A stretch of 64,000 nucleotides of DNA from Humulus lupulus (GCF_963169125.1 NC_084802.1:37842607-37906606), one strand, 5' to 3'; positions 12,330 through 26,182 are shown, numbered from the stretch's first letter. Notes: generated from the sequence alone by a model not told the origin. Made by a program: numbers and translations.

Positions 12330-14728
12330 TGTTAGGATTTGTGCCCTAAAAACATGTTAAAAGATATTTTATTGATTTAAATAAAAATATATTTTTTATT
12401 ATATTTTAATGTTATAATTATTGTTTGAATAATTTATATAAATATTAGAAAATTTCATATTCATTTATGAGCATATGATCTTGTATGCGTATGACAGAAT
12501 TAAGATCATATATAATGAATAAAATAGTCAGGAACGTATTAAAGTACGAAATCTTTAATGAATGTTTGCTAGTACGATTTACTAAGCATATGAGATGCGA
12601 GTAGTCTAGATTCAAACTCTGATGTGGATAGACATTTTGGTAAATGTGTTGTATATAATAATGATTATATATGACTGAACTGATGTGAATTAATTATCTT
12701 TATAAACCTATTGTAAAGATTTAATTCATATCTTAAAATATTATAATTTGTAGATTTAGTCTAAATTCTGAGTAATCATGAACTCATATTTATGTTTATT
12801 TGATCTTTTGATTATTTTGTTAAGGTCTCTTTATAAAATGAGGCTAGTGACTTTTGTTTTGGAGATTCAATATCATGAATGGTTGAGAACATGATTTTAC
12901 AATAATGGAATCCATACTTTCCTAACGGATAGAATATTAGTTTCGTTAAGGGTTAATTATGGGACATAGCTCAAATCTATAATTTGATCATAGATTAATT
13001 ATTCACTGGTGAATTAATGGTACTTAAGGAGCAAGAGGTAATTAGAAGGGTAAAATGGTAATTTTGACCAGCTCTAATTAGCGAACCAATAAATAGAGGA
13101 CATGACTACTTTGATTGATTATATCAATGGACAACAAGAGAAAACTCTGTAAATATAATTTTATAATTACCTAGAGTGCAATTCCATATTTATAGTGCAA
13201 TTCCATATTTATAGTGGAGTAATAATGGAATTAACAAATAAGATTATTGAATTAAAGAGTTTAATTAATAATCTGGTTTATTGGAGCTTCGTATTATAGG
13301 TCCATGATCTTCGGGTCACCTCTGTCCTACACAATCAAGGGTAAGGATGTCACAAGAAAGATTAATAGAGAAAATGATTAAATTGCAAAGGAATTAATTT
13401 TCTAAGGCAAAGAGATAATTATGTGCAATTGATTAATTGTGAATTAATTAACTAATTAGTTTTTATTTGAAAAACTTTATATTAATTAAAATAAATATTA
13501 GTTAGTGTTTAGATTAATATTTGGGATAACTGATTGTGTTTTTAAGATAATGTTAATTTTAAATTAACTGATATTTATTTTTGGAATAAATATGTTGTCT
13601 TAAAATTAATTAAACAAACAAATGAAAAAATCAATGCACCAGCCACTCATTGTGCCAGACAGTGAGTGGCACCACTCATGTGCCACATCATCCTTGGGAT
13701 TTGAATTTTGCATTTCAAATTAATTTTTTTTATTTAATTATTTAATTATTGTTTTTAAATTTGATTTAAATTAAATTAGGTTATAACTGGTCAGTTTTAA
13801 TTAATATTAAAGAACAATAAAAGAATTTTAATTATCTTTATAGACCTGAAAAGATGAGATAATTTTCAAGTTGTTGTTTTTGGTTATCAGACTCACTAAA
13901 AAGAAACGATAAAATATTTTCTTTAAGCCTGAAAAATTCTAGAAGTTTCCATAAGTCTTCTCTCTTCTTAAAACTCTCTATATCTCATGTGCTAAGAATA
14001 TTTAGAGAGCCTAAAAATCAATCAGTGAATCCTACGTGCCCACACATATCCTTGTGTGTTAGAGGAGCGACTAAAATAACATATAGCTCCCATAAAAGCC
14101 TATCAAAAGAAGGAAAACCACCCCTTTTAGTATAGGTTGGTATAAGCTTTCCTTTCGTTCAGCGATAGGTTGCACCAAAACCTATCATTTATTGGAGTTA
14201 CAGGCGTAACTTCCCATCCTCATTCCGAAACAAAGAGAGTAAGGCCACTTGTGACCTGACCCACTACGGTCGTGACAGGTTGACCATTGTCGTCAACTAG
14301 GGAGACTTCAGTCAGCTCCCTGCTAATGAAAGCAGGTGATTGTTCCAACTGAACTAGATCAGGTGCACCCATTGGACTAAGAATCGCTAGGGACTATATC
14401 TTTTTGAGCTCCAACCATTTCTATCAAGCTATACACTTCGCCCCGAAATTTCAACATCGAGCGCATGCACTGACCTGTCATCGCCTTCTACACCTATTCT
14501 ATCGCAACTATAAGGCTATGTGTGAGCTTTCGCTTGGATAGAAAGATCGTTGATTTTACAAAAAGACTCAAGGAATCTTAATAAACTCCAAGACGTAATC
14601 TCTATTTCCTTGTATGTATTAATTTAATGTATATGTATATGTATTGATCCTGGCTGATATTAATTTTTTTAAATTCCCTCCCCTACCTTTTGCTCCGTAT
14701 TTTGATATTATTCTATTTAATACCAACA
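12330..14728 (+). mobile_element. Solo LTR (2.4 kb), plus strand
   Basis: Begins TGTTAGGATTTGTGCCC and ends TAATACCAACA. Flanks are TGGAA (12,325-12,329) and TGGAC (14,729-14,733), 4 of 5 matching. Same family as 9412-11,499 but in the opposite orientation, 830 bp away. No coding sequence. Confidence 0.85.
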
Positions 14729-14879
14729 TGGACTGGATGGGTGGACGGATTGGGATTGATGAACTTGGTGAAGGAGTTTGATTGACTAGTTAGGCAACAC
14801 AATGGAAAACAGGGACAAATTGTGCTTTTGAAGTTTGTGGTAGTTATTTTGTTTATGATTTGATCTTTGTGTCTTTGAT

Positions 14880-15080
14880 TTTATATTTTCCTTTTGCGAA
14901 AAATCCCCCTATTCTTTTCGAGTTGATGCACCAATAACCCCAATCAAATTTTTTGACAATAATACCCTGGACTATTACATTTTCCTTACAGTTGTCCACT
15001 TTTTAAGTGTCAGTCTGGAACAATAAAGTCCACATGTTGTTGATATATTAGTCCACATGGTGGATGACATGACACATCAC
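14880..15080. repeat. Left terminal inverted repeat of split MULE-like element
   Basis: Starts near TTTTGCGAAAAATCCCCC, a typical plant Mutator-like terminus, and continues through GTTGTCCACTTTT, AACAATAAAGTCCA and CCACATGGTGGATGACAT. The reverse complement of 46,642-46,860 shows the same blocks in the same order at about 80 percent identity. It marks one end of an element whose other end is now 31 kb away. Confidence 0.8.
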
Positions 15081-15855
15081 TTGATTAAATCATTAAAAAT
15101 TATAAAAAAACATATGATTTGAAAATTAAAAACTAATTAAAATCATATTAATTAATTTTAAAGTTAAAAAAATAGAAATTAAAATAAAAATATAATGAAA
15201 AAAATAAAGAAAAACTAAATTAAAACAAAGGAACCAACTCTGTCTCTCCTTCTCTCTCTTCCTCAATGTCGTTTTCTTCTTCTTCTTCTTCTTCTTCTTC
15301 TTCTTCTTCTTCATCATCATCATCATCACCATCATTACCCAAAGTTGTCTACCCTCAACGCCGTTCGCCGTTTCCCTCCTCGATGGATCTGGTTTTGGAG
15401 TCGTTCACAGGCGATGGTTTTGGCTTTACCTCACCCTTACCATCTTGACGATGGTTTGTGACCAAATCTGATGGCATCGACCCATCGGTGCTGGTAGAGG
15501 TGCCAGATCTGGGTTTGCAATGATGAAGAGAGAGACGAAGGCAGAGTTGGATGACCACAAAGACAATGGTGGCTAAAGGCAACGATAGTTGGACAACACT
15601 TTCGCAAACAAATTTGGGTGACGAACGAATCTTCTACTAAGTTTTACGCAATGAAGATGGTGACGATGAAGCTTAGATCTGCAAAAAGCTTACGTTTTCT
15701 GAGTTTTGGTCAAGCTTGAATGGGAGAGAAAACTCTTGATTGGGCTAGGTAGTTCGTGAGGTCTGGGTTGGTAGATCTCATGAGGTTTTTTGGACGAAAA
15801 AAATGGAGGTTTGTGGTTTTTTTCTTTCTAATGTATGGGTTTGGAAAATAATATG
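15081..15855. other. Interior of MULE-like element with (TTC)n and (TCA)n tracts
   Basis: Contains TTC and TCA trinucleotide runs (about 15,277-15,330), which give an Ser-rich frame on plus and a Lys-rich frame on minus. 15,340-15,700 is GC-richer and could be a captured gene fragment, as in Pack-MULEs, but I recognise no protein domain. It resumes after the solo LTR at about 18,158. Confidence 0.5.
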
Positions 15856-18157
15856 TGTAGCGTCCCAAATTTGCTAATAAGGCTTAGGGCCTTGATTAGC
15901 GTGCCTGGAGGGCAATAATTGATTTATTGTATTAATTTGTGAATTTGATGAGTATGTGATTAGAAATGCATGTTTAGGTGAATTAAATATGCATGTGGTC
16001 CCCATTTGGTTGTTAGGGGCATGTTTGTAATTTTATCCCACTAAGGGCCATAAATGCAATCTTTGTGTATATTGTGATCTTTACAACGTGTGAGTGGTGA
16101 TATATTTGTGATGCACGATCCGAGACAATCTTAGGGAGCGGTTTAGTTAGAAAGTCACAACAGGGTCAATGCCCGGCTCGGGAGGAGCCTGGGGTATTTT
16201 GGGTATATAATATGTGTTTGGAATTTATGGAGTAACGGGCAGTAATTTAATAATCATTTGGACATGTCAGGGTTAAATGAGGATTTATAGGAACACTCGA
16301 GGGATTAGCGGGACACGACAAATGACAGAATTGCCCTTGGGTCACTTAAGGGTTGAGGTTAAGCTTAAGGGGCAGTTTGGTCATTTGGCAGGGGTATTAC
16401 TTAACTTAGATGATTTGAGAAACTACTGGAATTAAGTAAAGTGAACAAAACTCTCAGCTTCTCTTCTCTCAGTTGGTTCAACACTTCTTCCCTTGGTGCT
16501 TGGTTTTGATAGATTTTAGACCTGAAATCTAAGGCTTGGAACTTGGGAGGAGAAGCTTAGGAAGTTGAAGAGCAAGTGTAGCTTGAATTCATCCTTGATG
16601 TAAGGAGTCTAGCATTAAATTATCTGAGTTTCTGCTGAGTTTTGGTTAGAATTATAAGTTTATGCATGTGAGCTGAATTGTGAATTACTCTTGGTTATTT
16701 GGGTGAGTTTTGGGATTAGTTTTCTGTTGGGTTTTGTTGTTGGGGACATAATAGAGTTGTTATGTTGATTGAATTATGTTATTGGAATGATTTTGGGTTA
16801 AATGGGATAGGATTTGACTGCTGAAAATGGAGGTTTTTTGGGTTTGAAGGGGGCGGGTCGCGACTCTGTTCTTGGTGTTCCACGACCCTCTAGAACAAAT
16901 GGGAGCCAAGGTGGGCTCTGCTGGGCGGGCCGTGACGCCACTATAGCTGGGCCGCAACACGTGTCGGATGCATGGGGCTTGGGGAGGCTGAGCCTCTGGT
17001 TGAGGTGGACCGTGGCACAAGGGCATGGGGCTGCGACTCTTAGGGGGTTTTTGGACCCTGAGAAGGCCTTAGGCTCGGGAACCCAAAAGTTAAGGCTCGG
17101 GATGGATTTTATAACCTGAATTGATAGAATCCAAGGTCTTGGAGACTAGAATTGTAACCCAAAGTTATTTAATGAATTAGAGCTTGATGGATAGCTTTTT
17201 TCAATGTGTTGTGACTAGGTTTTCAGTGAGGCTCGGACTAGAGGACTGTGCTCGGGATAGCGGTGCTCAGGAAGCTTGGGACACAGGTAAGAGAGCTGTT
17301 GTAGCCGTAGACCAGGACGTGGCCCTATAGTTTTTATTACAGGGCACGACCCTATGTGATTGAATTGCAGGATGTAGCCCTATTATTTATGCTTTGTATT
17401 TGTATAATTATTTCTTGATTATATGCTATGTATTGCATACTTGTGAATGAACAACGAAGGCTGGGAACGACGAAGGCCAAGAACGGCAGGAAGCTGAGTA
17501 CGACAAGGGACCAGGAACGGCGTTAAGCACATGGAGTGCAAGGTCGAGTACGGCAAGGGCCGAGAGCGGCGTTGAGCACGCGAAGTGCAAGCCGCTAGGG
17601 TGAGACCCTTCACGGATGCTCAAGTCATCCTCACGGTGTAGACCGCGAACCCAGGGCCTAGTAAAGCACCTGGGACGGCATGGCCGCTATATGTTTAGCT
17701 TGTTGACTGCTCTGTTATATGCTGATTGATAGATATGCATAAGTTGATTATTTGTGTTGAGTTTTCTTGCTGGGCTTCGGCTCACGGGTGCTCTATGGTG
17801 CAGGTAAGGGCAAGGGAAAGGTCGACAAACCATGAGTACGGAGAGCGTGAAGCGAAGTGTACATGTTCAGCTTGCCTTGCTGCCCCGGCCAGGGATATTT
17901 TTGGGAAATGATATGTATTAACCTGAATTTTGTCGTCTAGTCGACCTTAAATGTATTTTGAGTTGTAAATATTTCCTAAACAGTATTTTGGGATCCCAAC
18001 TGTAAAACTTTATGAGATTTCAATGAGTATCCAAATATTTTGTATTTAATGACTGGAATGGGTTTTATCTCAACATAGCTACACTTTTAACCTAAAACCT
18101 CGAGTAGCGAGTGATTAGCACATTTTAAACTCACTCAGTAACGACTCTAAGGAAGGG
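15856..18157 (+). mobile_element. Ty3/Gypsy solo LTR, 3' end eroded
   Basis: Starts TGTAGCGTCCC (from TGTAACGTCCC) and can be followed to CTCTAAGG near 18,157. The last ~15 bp ending in GTTACA, present in its close relative at 23,772-26,182, are missing, and no TSD matches ATATG at 15,851-15,855. It holds a GC-rich cassette (16,855-17,040), an irregular GAACGGCG-type minisatellite (17,450-17,590) and the conserved GGTGCAGGTAAGGGC motif near 17,800. Confidence 0.8.
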
Positions 18158-18577
18158 AGATGAATTTTGGTGATGGTGCTATGCGATTTGTGGGTTTCAA
18201 TCAAGCTTGGTGGAGCAGCAATGGAGAAAGATACTGTCATTTCTAGGTTTCAATTGACCCAGTAATTATGTTTCTTCAATATAGTTTTGTTTTTTCTAGT
18301 AAATGATTTTAAAGAAAATTTCTTTTGGCTTTTGATTTTAGACCATGAGTAGGATATTAAAAAGATCTTGGTTTTTGAATTCATTTGTAATGTTATAGAG
18401 TTATTTTGTTTTTTCTCTCTATGAGATGATTAAGAGATGAAAGGAAGAACACTAAACTCAAAATTTTAAATTTTAAGTTTTGTTTAATTTTACATATTTT
18501 TTAAAACTTTAATTTTTTTTTGTTTTTTTATTTAATTTCTAGAGATTACACATATTACACATAATAAAGTGATGTGC
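18158..18577. other. Interior of MULE-like element, second part
   Basis: Continuation of the element interior after the solo LTR. Its last 8 bases TGATGTGC (18,570-18,577) are the first part of the 13-bp TSD of the LINE-like insertion that resumes at 45,623. TGTGC (18,573-18,577) is also the TSD of the 27-kb Gypsy nest. Confidence 0.75.
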
Positions 18578-19525
18578 TGTAACGTCCAAAATTACCTAAA
18601 AATGATGAGGATATACCGAAGACGACCTTCCGTACGAGGTATGGACACTATGGGTTTCTGGTCATGTCATTTGGTTTGACTAATGCCCCAGCAACCTTCA
18701 TGGACTTAATGAACCAGGTATTCAAGGGTTTTTCTGGATAAGTTTGTGATTGTCTTCATCGATGACATCTTAGTGTACTCCAATTCAGAGGAAGAGCATG
18801 AGCAACATCTTCGACAGGTCTTGCAGAGATTAAGGGAACACCTGTTGTATGCCAAATTTAAGAAGTGTGAGTTCTGGCTACCAGAAGTGACATTCCTTGG
18901 ACATATTGTTGATGAAGATGGGATTAAGGTGGATCCATCTAAGGTGGAGGCAGTTATAGATTGGCCAAGGCCATGAAACACCTAAGAGGTTCGGAGTTTC
19001 CTCGGGCTAGCAGGTTACTACAGACGGTTCATGGAAGGGTTCTCGAAGATTGCTGCACCGATGACAGAATTGACACGGAAGAATTTGAAGTTCGTCTGGT
19101 CAAACAAGTGTGAGAACAATTTTCAAGAATTGAAGCAGTGACTTATTACTGCACCTGTGCTGAGTCTTCCTTCAGAGGAAGGAAAGTTTGTGGTTTATTG
19201 CGATGCGTCGAGGTTGGGATTGGGCTATGTGTTGATGCAGAATAGGAAGGTTATAGCTTATGCGTCATGATAGATGAAGGAGTATGAGCAGCGGTATCCT
19301 ACCCATGATTTGGAATTAGCAGCGGTGGTATTCGCACTGAAGGTTTGGCAACATTATCTGTATGGGGAGAAGTGCGAGATATACACCGAACATAAGAGTT
19401 TGAAGTACTTCTTCGCGTAGAAGGACCTGAACATGAGGCAGAGGTGTTGGCTAGAGTTGGTAAAAGACTATGACTGTGACATTCTTTACCACCCAAGGAA
19501 AGCCAACGTAGTGGCAGATGCATTG

Positions 19526-22257
19526 TGTAATGCCCCAAATTTCCTAATAAGGTTTAGGACCTTGATTAGGAGGCCGGGAGGGCCATAATTGATTTAATAT
19601 GTTATAAAATGAACATTTGCATGTTAATGTGAATTATATTATTATATGATGGTGAATGCATGCATAAGGGCTCATATGTTAATTATGAGGGTAATTTGGT
19701 AATTTGACCACTGTGGGCGTAATTGTATAAATTGGGTGCATATTGTAATTTGTGAATGAGATTTAATTATTATGGAGATATATTCGAGCTATTCGACATG
19801 AGACGGTCATATTTAATGGATTAGCGGTTTTGTCATAACGGGGTCAATTTTGGGGTAATAGAAATGTTTATTTGGTGATAGATTGGGAATATTTGAAATT
19901 AGGGTGAAATTATGGAAGTTTTGACTATAGTGTCCCCGGGGGTGTTTTCGGGACCCCGAGCACTAGGTTTTATTTGAGGTTACTTAAGCTTGAAGTAGCT
20001 TGTCAGATAAGAACGTACGTTAGAAACCTCTCGTTCTCTCTCAAGGACGGTCTGTTTTACCGTTTGAGCGTTTTCGAAGATATCTTGAGTTCTAGGAGTC
20101 GGAATCAAGCGAAGGTCGAGGCATAGCGATCCTAGGAAAGAATAGAAGCTTCTTAGCCAAAGGATTTGACGGAAAACAACCCAATCAAAGGTAATTGAAG
20201 TTTAAGTTTTGACTTATTTCGAGTTTCTAAGCTTTGAATTGATTTTGTGAATCGTTGAGTTTTCGGTTTGTTTGAACCTTGGGTTTTGAGGGTTTTGAGG
20301 TATTGGGAAGCTTGGGAACTTTGTTTTGATGATTGGGGAATGTTTAGGTGTGTTTTTGGGGACTTTGAAGTGTTGGAAACACGTTGGAGAATGGTTTTGG
20401 GTTGGGCGCCGCGACCCTAGCTCGAGTTAGCAGGTGGCCTTTCTGTTTCGCTGGGCGCCGCGGCCCATGTGTGGGGCGCCGCGGCGCTTGCCTCTGGAAA
20501 TTCTGGGGGCCGCGGCCCAAGGTGCTAGGGCCGCAGCCCTTGCCCTGTTTTCACCCCGTTTGCTCGTTTTGACCCCGGGAACTTAGCTATGGGCCTCGGG
20601 AGTGTCCCTACTACTTGGATTAGTTTGGATTGATCTCTTGGGGGCTAGATATTGGTGTGGAACCTTTGATTATCATGTTATTGATGGTGTCCCATATTTG
20701 GTTATGATTAGGTGACCGCTAAGGGCTTAAAGGTTGATCGTTCTAAAGGGTCGTTCTTTTAATCGTTCTAGCTCGACATTGAGGTAAGAAAACTGCACCC
20801 TGTGTATATGAGACATGCATGGTTATTATGATGCATGTTGGTTGATTACTGGGTATGACATGCGTGGTTATTATTGATGCATGTCTGTTAATTATTAGGT
20901 ATGACGTGCATGGCTATTCTTGATGCATGTTGGTTGGTTATTAAACGTGACATGCATGGATGTTATTGATGCATGTTAGATTGCTGGATTTATTACATAT
21001 GATGCATGAGAAATATGTGTTTGGGACATGCTTTATATACTGAGTATGATACTGTTCAGAGCTTGAGCCTCTGTGTTTATGCATGGCCCTAATAGCACTA
21101 CTATCCGTTTGGTAAGCATGCTAAATGCCTCGTTTATGGATGTGGAACATGTGATATGTGATTGGTGGCATGTCTTACTAGTGAAAGACACTGACTAGTC
21201 AGGGACCGACTCTAGAGTCGAGAATTACGCATTGAATGACTCATATGGGGTATTAATGCTAGACCGACCCAAAGGGTCGAAGAACTTATAAGCGCTTGCC
21301 TGGTCTACGACCAGATGACTATAGCCAAGGTATTGACCCCGGTGACCGTTTGTCACATGGCTAAGGGACGTTGTCCATAGTTTCGACTCCAGAGTCGTGA
21401 GGAAGGTCATGTTGGTGACTAATCACCTTGCACCTGTCCTAATCAAGTTTAAGTCGAGAATCATGCATTGAATGACTCATATGGGGTATTAATGCTAGAC
21501 CGACCCAAAGGGTCGAAGAACTTATAAGCGCTTGCCTGGTCTACGACCAGATGACTATAGCCAAGGTATATGACCCCGGTGACTGTTTGTCACATGGCTA
21601 AGGGACGTTGTCCATAGTTTCGACTCTAGAGTCGTGAGGAAGGTTATGTTGGTGACTAATCACCTTGCACCTGTCCTAATCAAACTCATGAGAGAATCAC
21701 TTATCACTTAAGCCTTGGTGACCCTATCGTCACATGGCTAGAGGGAGCGATGCTCGTTATTGTGACTTTTGGATATTGTCACCTATCTGTATGGACCGTT
21801 GGTTCTGAATGGTTACTCTGGTTATTGTTGATATTATATCATGATGTATTTATGTTTTCTTGTTGGGCTTCGGCTCACGGGTGCTACGTGGTGCAGGTAA
21901 AGGCAAAAGGAAGCTGGACCATCCTTGAGTTGGAGAGCTTAGGTGATGATGTGTACATATGCAGCTGCTCGTCCGCCACGGCCGAGGTTTAAAGTGGAAC
22001 TAGGGTTGAACCCTGTTTTGCCGCTTAGAACGGCCTGTTGTAAATATTTTCTGTAATAGACTTTGAAATTATATTTTCGGGATCCCAATGTATATATATT
22101 AAACGTTCTAGTGAAACGTTACATCTTAACCAAAAATGTTTAGACCCTAAACCGCTAATCATACTTAGTTACACGTTTTGGCCAAATGACTCGATTAGCG
22201 AGTTTAGCACTGTTTACAAGGCACACCGTAACGGTCCCTGGAGTTTGGGGCGTTGCA
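19526..22257 (+). mobile_element. Ty3/Gypsy solo LTR nested in pol A, TSD CATTG
   Basis: TGTAATGCCCC...GGGGCGTTGCA with perfect CATTG at 19,521-19,525 and 22,258-22,262; excision in silico restores the pol reading frame at ADAL/SRRG. Length 2732 bp. It contains a GC cassette of GGCGCCGCGGCCC-type motifs (20,400-20,545), the AGGTAAGAAAACTGCACCC motif near 20,783, a 236-bp direct duplication (21,214-21,684) and the GGTGCAGGTAAAGGC motif near 21,891. Confidence 0.95.
21214..21684 (+). repeat. 236-bp tandem duplication within LTR
   Basis: Two nearly identical units, starting at about 21,219 and 21,455, each with GACCGACCCAAAGGGTCG and GTCTACGACCAG palindromic segments. Few mismatches, so the duplication is recent relative to LTR divergence. 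Confidence 0.9.
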
Positions 22258-23771
22258 CATTGAGCCGGAGAGGCCCGGGTCAGTTATTTAGTTCCACTCA
22301 GATATCGAGGGAGTTGGCTGATGAGATGGCCAGAGCGAAGATAGAGTTGGTGGTGGGCCGGTTGGCCAACATTATTTTGCAATCGACCCTGCTAGAGCGG
22401 ATTAAGGAAGGTCAGTTGGTAGATGCACAGTTACAGGAGGTTATAGAGAATGTCTTAGCCGGGGTAGCTAAGGATTATTCTATTTCTGAGGTTGGTCTGC
22501 CACGGTATCAGGGTCGGATTTGTGTTCCGACTGATGTGGGGATCAGACGAGAGAAACTGGATGAATCGCATACTACGCCGTACTCACTTCATCTGGGTAC
22601 CACGAAGTATCAGGATCTACGGACGTTGTATTGGTGGCCCGGGATGAAGAAGGATGTGGTGGAGTACGTGGCCAGGTGTTTGACCTGTCAGCAGGTGAAA
22701 GCTGAGCATCAGCGACCAGCAGGGTTGCTTCAACCTTTGGGTATTCCCGAGTGGAAATGGGAGGATATTACGATGGACTTTGTGGGAGGTTTACCCAGGA
22801 CAGTGGGGTTTCATGACTCGGTGTGGGTGGTAGTGGACAGATACACCAAGTCAATTCATTTTCTTCCAGTGAATATGACTTATACGGTGGATCAGTATGC
22901 AGAGTTATATGTGAGGGAGATTGTACATTTCCACAGGGTTCCTAAGTCTATTATGTTACATTGATATTCTATCTTTACCTCCACTGACAACTCTCCGCCC
23001 TTCATTGTCACTGGCAAAGATCTGACCCATCTCCTGGATACCACTAACTCCCCAGTGGGTAACAAAGTTCCAAACCCCACAACATAATAATCACATGGTC
23101 TACACAGTCTATCAATAATTCTATTAGCAACAAAAGAATTTGTAGCACCAGAATCAATCAAAATAGTATAAGGGGTTCCAACACTAAGAAGCTAACCTAA
23201 GCCTCAACCTCTGCTTGTGTCAATTTGAACACTCGAGCTGGGGCTGAGCTGTTCGCTTTCCTGGGTTCTTCCTTTCTTGCTTTAAGGCAATCATTCTTGA
23301 AATGACCAACTGTCCCACATAAAAAGCAGGCATTTGCCGTACATTCTCCCAAATGGCGCCTCTTGCACCTATGGCATTTTGGACGAGTCTCCAGGCCTCA
23401 CTACCACTTTGACGACCCCTTGTAATACCACGGGGTCGCCTATTAGGACCTGGAGCTGGGAAGGTGTCAGGAACCTTCCTCTTCTGATCACTGGGGCCTC
23501 CACCCCTACCATAACTCACAAATGGAGAACATGTCCTCCTAAACTCTTTTCTGGTTGCATTGTCTCGCCAGATCTTGTTCTCTGCACTGTCACCTGTGAA
23601 TGCCTTCTCAACCACCTATGCATAAGTAGTAACTCCAGCCACAGTGGTGATATGAACATCTTGGGCTAATTTAGGTTGTATCCCCTGGAGAAACCTCTCC
23701 CTTCTGGTCCCATCAGGGGGCACCAGCTCCATGGAAAACTTTGCCAACCGATCAAACTTCAGGGCATACTC

Positions 23772-26182
23772 TGTAACACCCCAATTTGCTAATAAGGTTT
23801 AGGACCTGGATTAGTGTGCCTGTAGGGAAATACGTGAACTAACATGATAATATATGAGTTTAAATGAGTATGTGATTAGAATGCATGTTTAGGTGGTATA
23901 AATATGCATGTGGACCCCGTTTGCATGATAGGGGTAAATTGGTAATTTTAGCCCACTGAGGGCATAAATGTGATAATTGTATTATGTGATTTATACCACG
24001 TGAGTGTGGTGATATTAATGCGATGCACATGCCGAGACGGTCCTAGGGAGCTGTTAGTTTAAAAGTTACAACTGGATTTTATACCCGGCTCGGGAGGAGC
24101 CTAGGGGTACTTTGGGAATTTCGTAAGTTGAGTTGAGAATTAGTGGTTAATGGTTATTGGTGATTGGGTAACTTGAGTAACCATTAGTAACTGCTGAGAG
24201 TAACAAGTTGTGATGGGAAAATGGTAGAATAGTAATAGAGATGAAATGACAAAAAGGGTCTTGGGGTTTAGTTAGAAGGGGAAATAGATGGAAGGGTAAA
24301 GTGGTCATTAGGCAAGGATTAGATAAGGTTCAGCTGAGGGAAAAAGGATTCACATTTTACACTTAGTCACAATTGAGTTTATGTTGGAATTTGAGGAAAA
24401 GCTAGAAGAAAAAGGAAGAAGAGGGAAACTGAATTCTTGAAACCTAGGAGAGAATTAAGGGAGTTTGAGGCAACCAAATTCGAATTTGAGCAAGGATTGA
24501 TCAAAGGTAAGAATTTGTGCTCTGTGTTTGTTGAAATTAAGCTTGAATTTACAGAGATTAAGTGTGGGAACCTAAAGGAAATATGGCTGGTTTTACTTGG
24601 AAATTCAATTAGGATAATCAAGAGGGAAGAGGCTTGAAGCAGGAATTGAGAAGAGTTCAAGCTGAGTTTTGATTGAGGTATGAATCCTTAGCATGTTTAA
24701 ATTTTGTACCTAGTGTGGTTTAAGATTTTAGAAGTTTGGTTTGCAGTTTTTAAGCTTTGGATTATGTTTTAGAAGCCATGGTTTGAACTTCTGAAATTTG
24801 AAACTCAAGAATGGATTTTGAGTGTGATTGTGTAACTGAGTTTGTTTTTGATGTTTATAGGTTGTTAAAGGGTTCATTTGGGGTCTTAAATTGATTTTGG
24901 GGCTTAGGTACTTGTTTGGGTAGAATTGGAGTTGTTTTGGCTCGGGGAAAATGCAGGGGAAAACCTAGAAATCTGGGTTCGCGTAGGGGCACCGCGACCC
25001 TGTTCTTTGGTGCCGCGGCGCAGGCTTGCATCAGGATTAGGGATAGCTTCTGGGTGCCGCGGCCCTTGATGGGTGCGCCGCGGCCCTAGGCTATTTTTGA
25101 CAGTCAAATTTTGCATTTTTAGGGCTTTTGCCCAGGGGCTCGGGGGATGGTTCCAATACATTGTTTTAGGGAATTAGAGGTCCCGAGAGTATGGGATTGG
25201 TCACGGGAAGTGGTTTTGGGATTGGTTAGTATTAAAAGTGTTTTATATGTGTTGTGACTAGGATTTTGGAGAGGCTCGTGATAGAGGACCATGCTTGAGA
25301 ACCTTGGTGCATCGGAAAGCTCGGGATACAGGTAAGAAAACTGTAGCACCCGTAGAGCAGGGCACGGGCCCATAGTGTTGTTGCAGGGCGTGGCCCTAAG
25401 TTGTGTTGTTATTAAGATGTAGTATTGGTTGAGTTATTATATGTTTGTATGATGTTTAAGTATGCTATATGTGGTTATAGTAGAATGAACGGCAGAGGAG
25501 CCGGGAACGGCGAAGGGCCAAGAACGGCGAAGGGCCAGGAACGGCGAAGGCCGAGAACGGCAGTGGGGCCGGAAATATCACTTAGCACATGGAGTGCTTA
25601 TGGTTAAGGTGAGACCCCAATGGATACATGGGATAACCTTACGGTGAGAACCGAGATCCCAGACTTTGGTAACGCTTCCGGGACGGCATGGCCGTACCTG
25701 TTTAGTCTGATGGACTATCTGTTTTGTCTGTGGATTGTCTAATGTGTTGATTATATAATATGCATATGTTATGTGTTGTGTGAGTTTTCTTGTTGGGCTT
25801 CGGCTCACGGGTGCTCTGCGTTGCAGGTAAAGGCAAGGAGAAAGTCAACCAGCCATGAGTACGGAGAGCGTGGGGGCGGCACGTACATGTTTGGCCTGCC
25901 CGACTGCTTTGGTTGGGGGCATTTTGAGAAATGACTGTATTAAACTATGTTTTTGATAATTAGTCATCTGAAAACCTATTTTGAATTGTAAATATTTTAC
26001 AAACCATATTTTGGGACCCCAAATGTTAAACTCTTGGAACTTTTAATGAGATAGAGTACTTTTAAAGATTACAGCCTCGATTTTCCATTTAATCACACTT
26101 TTGTACTAAAAACCTCGTTTAGCGAGTTAATTGCACATTTTAAACACACTTAGTAATGGCTCTAAGGTAGTAGAGCGTTACA
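23772..26182 (+). mobile_element. Ty3/Gypsy solo LTR nested in gag C, TSD TACTC
   Basis: TGTAACACCCC...AGAGCGTTACA with perfect TACTC at 23,767-23,771 and 26,183-26,187. Removal restores the gag frame. Length 2411 bp. Carries a GC cassette with TGCCGCGGCGC and CGCCGCGGCCC (24,975-25,095) and a ~18-bp GAACGGCGAAGGGCCA minisatellite (25,487-25,570). It resembles 15,856-18,157 more than the other copies. Confidence 0.95.
25487..25570 (+). repeat. ~18-bp GAACGGCGAAGGGCCA minisatellite
   Basis: Four to five imperfect units in an LTR. The homologous site of the LTR at 15,856 has a looser version (17,450-17,590). Confidence 0.85.

Larger units (their letters stand above)
18600..22980 (+). pseudogene. 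pol: Gypsy pol (element A): RT, RNase H, integrase, interrupted
   Basis: Opens abruptly inside reverse transcriptase, after a deletion that fuses 22 bp of LTR to RT. RT shows [15 protein letters not shown], the catalytic FIDD at about 18,756-18,770 and FLGHIV. RNase H follows (YRRFMEGF.., [18 protein letters not shown]) to ADAL at 19,525. A 2.7-kb solo LTR interrupts it, and reading resumes exactly at 22,263 with SRRGPGQ. Integrase has the zinc-binding HLGT..CLTCQQVKAEHQ and WEDITMDFVGGLPRT core, then breaks at about 22,980 where element C joins in reverse. In-frame stops (TGA, TAG) fit C-to-T decay of CGA and CAG. The 3' part is at 29,636-30,271. Confidence 0.9.

Noticed and set aside
15126..15448. 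Poly-Lys and poly-Ser open frames on opposite strands
   Set aside because: Both come from TTC/TCA trinucleotide runs; no domain or codon signal.
18706..18981. 91-codon minus-strand ORF
   Set aside because: Antisense shadow of the reverse transcriptase on plus.
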